This document shows, piece by piece, positions 62,101 through 64,000 of a DNA stretch of 64,000 bases. The position numbers were made by a program, and so were the translations under genes. The notes beneath the pieces are model-generated. The model had not been told where the DNA came from. It was given only the letters and a program-made list of their open reading frames with translations, and ran no database searches. Origin of the DNA: Ciona intestinalis (taxonomy: Eukaryota > Chordata > Ascidiacea > Phlebobranchia > Cionidae); the NCBI RefSeq assembly GCF_000224145.3, contig NC_020174.2, positions 770,520 through 834,519 on the forward strand. Reading direction: 5' to 3'. Every line of letters starts with the position of its first letter. The first letter of the stretch is position 1.

Positions 62101-63442
62101 ATGTGAAGCTCCCATCCATGTCACACGAGGGCGGTAGTGGTGCAAGGTGTTAGGGGTGTGTTGTTGGAATAAAAATATCACTGTAGGTGTCAACACATCA
62201 GCTGCACCAACATTATCGCCAAGTTGGCCATCCTGTAATGTGGGGTTGTGTTTAGTAAGGTTTCTAAATAAAGGTTAGCGTGTACAATCTCTTTATAGCA
62301 TAGGTGTTCAAGTTATTGCATAGATGTGTTCGTATACACCAGACACACATGGTGTATTCATACACCTCATGCCCACTGTCCAGTTATAACATGGGTGTCT
62401 TCTTATACACCAAACACGCATGGTGTATTCATACACCTCATGCTCACTGTCGAGTTATAACATGGGTGTCTTCTTATAAACCAGACACACATGGTGTATT
62501 CATACACCTCATGCTCACTGTCGAGTTATAACATGGGTATCTTCTTATACACCAGACACGCATGGTGTATTCATACACCTCATGCTCACTGTCAAGTTAT
62601 AATATGGGTGTCTTCTTATACACAAGACACACATGGTGTGTTCATACACCTCATGCTCACTGTCAAGTTATAATATGGGTGTCTTCTTATACACAAGACA
62701 CACATGGTATGTTCATACACCTCATGCTCACTGTCGAGTTATAACATGGGTGCCTTCTTATACACCAGGCACACCTGGTGTATTTATACACCTCATGCTC
62801 ACTGTACAGTTATAACATGGGTGTCTTCTTATACAGCAGACACACATGGTGTATTCATACACCTCATGCTCACTTTCAAGTTATAACAGGGGTGTCTTCT
62901 TATACACCAGACACACATGGTGTATTCATACACCTCATGCTCACTGTCGAGTTACAACATGGGTGTCTTCTTATACACTAGACACACATGGTGTATTCAT
63001 ACACCTCATGCTCACTGTCGAGTTATAACATGGGTGTCTTCTTATACACCAGACACACATGGTGTATTCATACACCTCATGCTCACTGTCGAGTTATAAC
63101 ATGGGTGTCTTCTTATACACCAGACACACATGGTGTATTCATACACCTCATGCTCATTGTCAAGTTATAACATAGGTGTCTTATTATACACCAGACACAC
63201 ATGGTGTATTCATACACCTCATGCTAACTGTTAAGTTATAACCTAAGTGTATTCTTATACACTGACTAGACACACACATTGTACACCTCATGAGTCATGC
63301 ACACACACTTTACATCCATATACTTACAGCATTGCCACCACACCCCAACAATATTCCATGATCGGTTAGAAACAACGAGTGGTAACTTCCAGTTGCGATC
63401 CTCACAACTTTTAAATCAATATCAAGGAAAGTAGGAATTGTT
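12955..63442 (-). CDS. MYCBP2: MYCBP2 / PAM / Highwire / RPM-1 orthologue, RCR-type E3 ubiquitin ligase (5' end outside window)
   Basis: I trace 72 coding exons from 63442 down to the stop at 12955-12957. All are in phase and total about 3,800 codons; human MYCBP2 has about 4,650, so roughly 800 N-terminal residues lie upstream. Domain order matches the family: RCC1 repeats, PHR1, PHR2, filamin-type Ig, long Ser/Lys-rich disordered part, zinc-binding linker, DOC/APC10, B-box-like finger, RING and tandem-cysteine (TC) catalytic domain. The C-terminus (GCGVCRNAHTF) is essentially identical to vertebrate MYCBP2. Known biology: a RING-Cys-relay E3 that esterifies Thr/Ser and controls axon growth, synapse formation and degradation of DLK and NMNAT2. 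A 10.9-kb intron (16730-27617) contains another complete gene on the same strand. Exon coordinates are listed under the domain entries. Scaffold gaps fall only in introns. Confidence 0.97.
14479..15198 (-). other. MYCBP2: MYCBP2 segment: RING domain
   Basis: Exons 15031-15198 and 14479-14586. Encodes CSKSHSCGHMCGG, then DDMCMVCFTDELSAAPAIQ, LECGHIFHYHCC and CSIC. The RING recruits the E2-ubiquitin thioester for the Cys relay. Confidence 0.95.
15361..15590. mobile_element. Palindromic MITE with duplicated left end
   Basis: TAGGCTGGGGTAAGATGAT is followed about 35 bp later by TAGGTTGGGGCAAGATGGGA, then the ACAAAGAATATTC block and a right arm. It lies in the intron next to MYCBP2 exon 15628-15746. 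Confidence 0.5.
15628..16729 (-). other. MYCBP2: MYCBP2 segment: B-box-like zinc finger exons
   Basis: Exons 16601-16729, 16144-16279 and 15628-15746. Encodes CANHDDGVTQAIVQCSDCGN, LCSECDRYLHLHRRTQDHQR, VFKEEEESIRVDLHEGCGR and CRFCGSTSDSG. It starts in phase 0, continuing directly from the exon ending at 27618 on the far side of the nested gene. Confidence 0.95.
17066..17071 (-). terminator. Candidate poly(A) signal of the nested MATH-OAS gene
   Basis: TTTATT on plus (AATAAA on minus), 282 bp downstream of the nested gene's stop and 337 bp before the next MYCBP2 exon (right end 16729). It is placed so that the nested transcript can end inside the host intron. Confidence 0.45.
17353..25988 (-). 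CDS. MATH-MATH-OAS/cGAS-like nucleotidyltransferase fusion protein (866 aa), nested in MYCBP2
   Basis: Fifteen exons join in phase: 25804-25988, 25351-25534, 24701-24880, 24294-24413, 23730-23879, 23058-23214, 22173-22398, 21324-21434, 20657-20865, 20295-20403, 19724-19857, 19239-19422, 18692-18893, 18199-18404 and 17353-17596 (2,601 nt). The start ATG has a strong context (A at -3, G at +4). Residues about 20-146 form MATH 1 (FHFAGHRWYVY, LSWGWKEFI); about 174-270 form MATH 2. Residues about 274-400 are a further beta-rich part, then a helical segment (about 475-500). From about 545 comes an OAS-like domain: G589-S590, eleven residues, D602-V603-D604, third acid D665 (KIEVDLMTSYD), LIKVVKYWRN, RPSSYLLSLLLIRAYE and C-terminal QDPANPANNV. 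OAS/cGLR enzymes make nucleotide second messengers on sensing nucleic acid. MATH domains bind TRAF/ubiquitin partners. An immune sensor role is inferred, not shown. Confidence 0.88.
17759..18096. repeat. Triplicated left half of the palindromic MITE
   Basis: A 73-bp unit starting GGTTGGGGTAAGATGATCC (at 17764, 17837 and 17910) is repeated three times almost perfectly, followed by a MITE right half ending at about 18096. It lies in the last intron of the nested gene. Confidence 0.75.
19946..20185 (-). mobile_element. Composite tRNA-SINE copy
   Basis: On plus it reads GTTATAACACGGGTGTTCTG, CACCTCGTGG-like block, CCACTGAGTTGAAGCAATT and a TTGAGCCACAGC head, i.e. reverse orientation. It lies in an intron of the nested gene. 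Confidence 0.6.
20915..21030 (-). mobile_element. SINE 3' fragment
   Basis: GCGTGGCAGGAAAACGACCG, TAACATGGGTGTTCTATTTC and ATACACCCCATGCC match the SINE body. The head is absent. Confidence 0.5.
21110..21308. mobile_element. Palindromic TA-MITE, full length
   Basis: Both arms (TATAGTAGAATGGGGGAAGA and CCATCTTCCCCCAACCTACTATA) and both internal blocks are present. It ends 15 bp before the left edge of exon 21324-21434. Confidence 0.75.
21546..21849. mobile_element. hAT-like MITE with perfect 15-bp TIRs and 8-bp TSD
   Basis: The left end CAGTGCTCTTCAACC is the exact inverse of the right end GGTTGAAGAGCACTG. The flanks are GGTTAGAC (21538-21545) and GGTTAGAG (21850-21857), an 8-bp target duplication with one change. 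The 304-bp interior has no open frame and repeats a GCACCCCT motif. The end sequence and the 8-bp duplication are typical of non-autonomous hAT elements. Confidence 0.8.
22700..23071. repeat. Imperfect tandem copies of an exon/intron boundary
   Basis: Three diverged copies, spaced about 155 bp, of a stretch of the type AATAATCACAAAAACATAAA ... CACTTTACCTGATGTGGGTTTA. The rightmost copy contains the true splice donor of nested-gene exon 23058-23214; the middle copy carries a decoy donor at 22901-22902. Confidence 0.55.
23905..24175 (-). mobile_element. Composite tRNA-SINE copy
   Basis: Contains GTTATAACACATGGGTGTTC, CATACACTTTGTGTCCGC, ACCACTGGGTTGGAATTACC and TTGCTCAAGGACACA. It lies in an intron of the nested gene. 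Confidence 0.6.
26839..26975 (+). mobile_element. SINE tRNA-like head, plus orientation
   Basis: GGCGCCGTGGCTCAGTGGTT, CAGGCGCCTGC, a B-box-like CGGTTCGGTGC and GTCTGGGCAAGACACTTAA. This is a tRNA-derived Pol III promoter region without the 3' body. Confidence 0.65.
27115..27164. other. Scaffold gap (50 N)
   Basis: Exactly 50 N, a default gap size. It falls in the MYCBP2 intron that hosts the nested gene, upstream of that gene's start. Confidence 0.99.
28555..28669 (-). pseudogene. Partial duplicate of a MYCBP2 exon in a downstream intron
   Basis: These 115 bp align without gaps to 34317-34431 inside exon 34297-34460, with 6 mismatches. The copy stays open in the exon frame (VKDMALAGIDSMQPLVEAF and onwards), and five of the six differences are synonymous. 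It lacks in-frame splice sites: the only nearby acceptor leads into a stop. Confidence 0.85.
30365..30556. mobile_element. Palindromic TA-MITE copy
   Basis: TATAGTAGGATGGGGAAGATG start, inverted internal blocks (CTGATCGTGCTTTAAACAAT, TTTGTTCACTACTAAATGGG) and a C-rich right arm. Confidence 0.7.
31236..31425 (-). repeat. Short 71-bp satellite array (about 3 units)
   Basis: Units of the type TAACTCGACAGTGAGCATGA, GGTGTATGAATACACC, ATGTGTGTCTTGTGTATAAG, in the opposite orientation to the large array at 62325-63290. It lies in a MYCBP2 intron. Confidence 0.8.
31468..33319 (-). other. MYCBP2: MYCBP2 segment: DOC/APC10 domain
   Basis: Exons 33139-33319, 32463-32596, 31970-32098 and 31468-31644. 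Diagnostic strings are SLTDGSTETFWESGDEDKNK, SITLNMVCD, VHIDNTRDIQ and VELRGPDNGLRVRQIKLLG. This is a jelly-roll fold related to APC10/DOC1 and heptapeptide-binding ligase subunits. Confidence 0.93.
32684..32885 (+). mobile_element. SINE head with internal insertion
   Basis: GGCGCCATGGCATAGTGGTT, then later GCACCTGCTTCCAACCCAAA, TTACTGGTTCAAGGCC and GTCTTTGGGCAAGACACTT. The head is split by about 80 bp of unrelated DNA. Confidence 0.45.
33680..38156 (-). other. MYCBP2: MYCBP2 segment: region between zinc linker and DOC domain
   Basis: Nine exons: 38060-38156, 37678-37758, 37321-37423, 36804-36951, 36361-36478, 35317-35531, 34766-34921, 34297-34460 and 33680-33845. Includes NVISFVTQRHDLKSLQL, ALTWLLRTVITESSIHNILW, FHGFLQTVSDIMMHLPANS and CWSLRVLPSDHQFLHQS. 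Exon 34297-34460 has a partial near-identical copy at 28555-28669. Confidence 0.88.
35755..35953. mobile_element. Palindromic TA-MITE, full length and well preserved
   Basis: Left arm GTGTGGGGCAAGATGGGACA, right arm GTCCCATCTTCCCCCACCCT ending ACTATA. The centre reads CGACTCCCATAGACCGTTGT. This is a good reference copy for the family. Confidence 0.8.
38470..39608 (-). other. MYCBP2: MYCBP2 segment: Cys/His-rich linker
   Basis: Exons 39523-39608, 39012-39154 and 38470-38596. Encodes FKDIVCDLCDKMQPYPVTYH, then SHPGCGKFAGGLGYNSSGHY, a CGGWAGDCG loop and LLCITCRE. The CxxC plus H/C spacing suggests one or two zinc sites. Confidence 0.85.
38668..38895 (-). mobile_element. Composite tRNA-SINE copy
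   Basis: AACTTATTTATCCTTATACG, GTTGTTGTAACACGGGTTTA, CATACACCTCGTGGCCGC and a GTGCTAACCACTGTGTCACA head at the right end. Confidence 0.6.
39985..42015 (-). other. MYCBP2: MYCBP2 segment: helical exons before the zinc-binding linker
   Basis: Exons 41846-42015, 41373-41432, 40997-41103, 40455-40583 and 39985-40105. Includes VAECARAVFAAFVWHEGIV, AMACSSFLKFNRTQRSQI and KMMRFHD-like KDMMRFHDVTIQQL. The acceptor of the last exon (CTTAAG|AATAAG) is chosen because it is the one that keeps phase; its pyrimidine tract is weak. Confidence 0.8.
41728..41840 (+). mobile_element. SINE 3' fragment, plus orientation
   Basis: AACTCGTAAGCTGGCTCGAGG, TGTGATAACGACTGTCG and GAGGATAAAGTAAGTTACAT; a 5'-truncated copy ending in an ATTC-type tail. 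Confidence 0.6.
42203..43653 (-). other. MYCBP2: MYCBP2 segment: long Ser/Lys-rich disordered exons
   Basis: Exons 43241-43653, 42403-42919 and 42203-42265. Opens with GHGWTLAVTHDGTQYLQSVS, then low-complexity Ser/Arg/Lys sequence (GRRDSGSSDGAKKKTFKKSP). This is probably intrinsically disordered. The two large exons are the longest of the gene. Confidence 0.85.
44027..45870 (-). other. MYCBP2: MYCBP2 segment: post-filamin beta region
   Basis: Exons 45787-45870, 45183-45347, 44622-44844 and 44027-44120. Encodes YDDIIEFTEEIRNTDGSWVK, DAWCISHHKHNGRTFLVPV, a Ser/Pro-rich insert (SSSTPSKSSDLFPTLFSPT), then YQVIKCGVAGHNIRYNPN and TGIWLLMHSTQLT. The same order is seen in vertebrate MYCBP2. Confidence 0.85.
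47158..47474 (-). mobile_element. Composite tRNA-SINE, complete copy
   Basis: Complete head to tail: on minus, GGCGCCGTGGAATAGTGGTT, GCGCGCCTGCATGTAACCCA, CCTTGGGCAAGACACTTAA, the GTTATAAC-type body and GGTAAAGTAAGTTAC at the end. Confidence 0.75.
48179..48228. other. Scaffold gap (50 N)
   Basis: Fifty N within the MYCBP2 intron between filamin exons 48300-48505 and 47552-47767. Phase is preserved across it. Confidence 0.99.
48959..49078. repeat. C-rich minisatellite abutting a MYCBP2 splice donor
   Basis: About six units of the form AGCTCAATATAACCCC(C)n, with C runs of 6 to 14. The array ends directly at the donor of exon 49079-49172, so the pre-mRNA has G runs from just after the GTGAGG donor. 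Confidence 0.85.
49079..52716 (-). other. MYCBP2: MYCBP2 segment: acidic linker and helical region before the filamin repeat
   Basis: Exons 52340-52716, 51447-51634, 50637-50820, 50263-50361, 49817-49914, 49363-49534 and 49079-49172. Features are an acidic stretch (SEDENEIAELENEIENLQVD), a GVLVRRNAHCSVEVMDLI block and a HEVVFRLETASDY block. The last exon ends next to a C-rich minisatellite. Confidence 0.85.
52947..54194 (-). other. MYCBP2: MYCBP2 segment: PHR domain 2
   Basis: Exons 54035-54194, 53483-53596 and 52947-53125. Encodes RNWKTGNGTPDAICF, VVGFGVYGGGHEDHRYEIEL, IYSIRLRNYGGRTCNG and SSNGTTVRRGQLPSILYRR, the second PHR copy. Confidence 0.95.
54540..54819 (-). mobile_element. Composite tRNA-SINE copy
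   Basis: GACAGTTGTTACAACACAGG, CACACACCTTGTGCCAGC, GTGTCTTGCCCAAGGACACA and a GCTAACCACTTTGCCGCTGC head. It lies in the intron between the first PHR2 exon (54035-54194) and exon 54918-55084. Confidence 0.65.
54918..57692 (-). other. MYCBP2: MYCBP2 segment: inter-PHR helical region
   Basis: Exons 57467-57692, 57116-57214, 56485-56645, 55769-55934, 55324-55493 and 54918-55084. Leu-rich helical sequence such as FVFAVCLRLLRITISQTLSI and ARLLVLVLDALCQPSVDLV. In exon 55769-55934 two donors are possible; only GATGCAG|GTGAAG keeps phase with the next exon. Confidence 0.85.
56271..56428. mobile_element. Nested snap-back element (inverted repeat inside inverted repeat)
   Basis: The outer arms are 37 bp each (56271-56307 and 56392-56428), with 35 of 37 complementary positions. 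Inside them an inner pair, TGCCATACGGCG and CGCCGTATGGCA, forms a perfect 12-bp stem around a loop of about 22 bases. It lies in a MYCBP2 intron and has no coding capacity. Confidence 0.8.
58039..59663 (-). other. MYCBP2: MYCBP2 segment: PHR domain 1
   Basis: Exons 59587-59663, 58984-59200, 58595-58729 and 58039-58228. Hallmarks: YSIVNRFKSHGGGWGYS, AIRFMCDADVLLGGIGVFGG, RGEYSVTVCVYEE, then AGQWYTVTAKVTGPSSDCG and AGQIPELLY. PHR domains are beta sandwiches specific to the PAM/Highwire/RPM-1 and BTBD families and recruit partners. Confidence 0.95.
59750..59821 (+). tRNA. Degenerate tRNA-like sequence, anticodon UUA
   Basis: The 72-nt cloverleaf can be drawn with a tRNA-Glu-like D arm (TGGTCTATTAGTTAGGA) and a perfect 5-bp anticodon stem (CCTGG/CCAGG). 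The loop CTTTAAA gives anticodon TTA at 59783-59785, which would read the UAA stop codon. A canonical B box (GGTTCGATTCC) is present. The acceptor stem has a G-G mismatch plus one G-U pair, and the T stem has one C-C mismatch. It is most likely a pseudogene or SINE-head relic. Confidence 0.4.
60078..61416 (-). other. MYCBP2: MYCBP2 segment: RCC1-PHR1 linker exons
   Basis: Exons 61283-61416, 60759-60855 and 60078-60217. They encode a beta-rich stretch ending CMDAAHDVIW, then a helical part with TLAGLNLLACIDTLATRCP. Phases 2, 0 and 2 link cleanly to PHR1. Confidence 0.85.
60616..60716. repeat. 35-bp tandem triplication
   Basis: GTGTATTTTCCATAGGTGTT plus 15 further bases, repeated at 60616, 60651 and 60686 with near-perfect identity, in a MYCBP2 intron. 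Confidence 0.85.
61746..63442 (-). other. MYCBP2: MYCBP2 segment: RCC1-like repeat exons
   Basis: Exons 63328-63442, 62074-62232 and 61746-61847. The first encodes VVRIATGSYHSLFLTDHG and then LLGCGGNA, which continues into DGQLGDNVGA; this is the typical RCC1 blade pattern. Earlier blades must lie beyond the window. The intron between the first two exons contains the 71-bp satellite. Confidence 0.9.
62325..63290 (+). repeat. 71-bp satellite array, about 13-14 units
   Basis: The consensus contains GAGTTATAACATGGGTGTCT, TCTTATACACCAGACACACA and GGTGTATTCATACACC, then CTCATGCTCACTGTC. The 16-bp GGTGTAT-TC-ATACACC is a perfect inverted repeat around a 2-base centre. The period is constant at 71 bp, with decay at both ends. 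It fills most of the intron between MYCBP2 exons 63328-63442 and 62074-62232. Confidence 0.95.
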
Positions 63443-63467
63443 CTAAAGTGAAAACTATTTTTATTAT

Positions 63468-64000
63468 TCGAGATTGGGGTAAGATGGTACATGTATATAT
63501 TAGGTTGGGGAATTCATGTTATATATTAGGACGGGGTAAGATGGCACATGTTATATAGTAGGTTGGGGTAAAATGGTACATGTATATAGTAGGTTGGGGT
63601 AAGACGGTACATGTTATATAGTAGGTTGGGGTAAGATGGCACATGTTATATAGTAGGTTGGGGTAAGATGGTCTGTGTTTTTATTTTGTTTCTTTATTAT
63701 CCGGTTTGGTAGTAACTAGTAAACAAAGAATATCTACATANNNNNNNNNNNNNNNNNNNNNNNNNNNNNNNNNNNNNNNNNNNNNNNNNNTTGTATTATT
63801 CGAGATTGGGGTAAGATGGTACATGTATATATTAGGTTGGGGTATTCATGTTATATATTAGGATGGGGTAAGATGGCACATGTTATATAGTAGGTTGGGG
63901 TAAGATGGTACATGTATATAGTAGGTTGGGGTAAGATGGTACATGTATATATTAGGTTAGGGTATTCATGTTATATATTAGGTCGGGGTAAGATGGCACA
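63468..64000. repeat. Array of MITE terminal motifs
   Basis: Many short units of the form TATAGTAGGTTGGGGTAAGA plus TGGTACATG or TGGCACATG, spaced about 30-35 bp, on both sides of the gap. The MITE end has been amplified as a minisatellite. The preceding MYCBP2 exon should lie beyond the window. Confidence 0.8.
63741..63790. other. Scaffold gap (50 N)
   Basis: Fifty N inside the MITE-motif array. The sequence restarts on the right with an almost exact repeat of 63465-63550. Confidence 0.99.

Noticed and set aside
62304..63170. Overlapping 60-aa open frames across the 71-bp array
   Set aside because: They are the same repeat read in successive frames (71 is not a multiple of 3). Each stops at the same point, and the region is an intron satellite.
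62325..63290. Possible CRISPR array (regular direct repeats)
   Set aside because: The units are contiguous 71-bp tandem copies with no unique spacers, in a eukaryotic intron.

Overview
The window is animal nuclear DNA. It is AT-rich, with short introns, GT-AG splice sites, dispersed MITEs and tRNA-derived SINEs, and three 50-N scaffold gaps. The gene content and repeat style fit a tunicate, most likely a Ciona species. That is an inference from protein similarity recalled from memory; no search was run. All exon models below were built by hand, by joining splice sites and checking that reading phase is kept across every junction.

Layout. (1) Positions 1-7735, plus strand: the 3' end of one leucine-rich-repeat (LRR) transmembrane receptor gene, a MITE-rich spacer, then a complete six-exon LRR receptor of 485 aa. 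Both short cytoplasmic tails carry tyrosine motifs and end near a shared GYCT motif, so they look like tandem paralogues. (2) 8698-10696, minus strand: a four-exon, 217-aa DUF1349-type protein with a concanavalin-like fold. (3) 11049-12461, plus strand: a single-exon 470-aa orphan. It is head-to-head with the previous gene across about 350 bp that contain CRE-, E2F- and E-box-like sites. (4) 12955-63442, minus strand: the orthologue of the giant RCR-type E3 ligase MYCBP2 (PAM/Highwire/RPM-1). It has 72 phase-consistent coding exons (about 3,800 residues), running from the RCC1 repeats to the catalytic C-terminus. Its 5' end lies beyond the window.

(5) Between the 64th and 65th MYCBP2 exons seen here, a 10.9-kb intron holds a complete second gene on the same strand (17353-25988). 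It has 15 exons and encodes 866 aa, with two MATH (TRAF-like) domains, a third beta-rich region, a helical segment and a C-terminal OAS/cGAS-like nucleotidyltransferase. The GS...DxD...D catalytic signature is intact. A MATH-OAS fusion nested inside an E3-ligase gene is the most notable object here, and I know of no description of this architecture.

(6) The introns carry a palindromic TA-flanked MITE family, a composite tRNA-SINE family, a hAT-like MITE, a nested snap-back element and a 71-bp satellite that shares blocks with the SINE body. They also carry a partial duplicate of one MYCBP2 exon and a degenerate tRNA-like sequence with a UUA anticodon.
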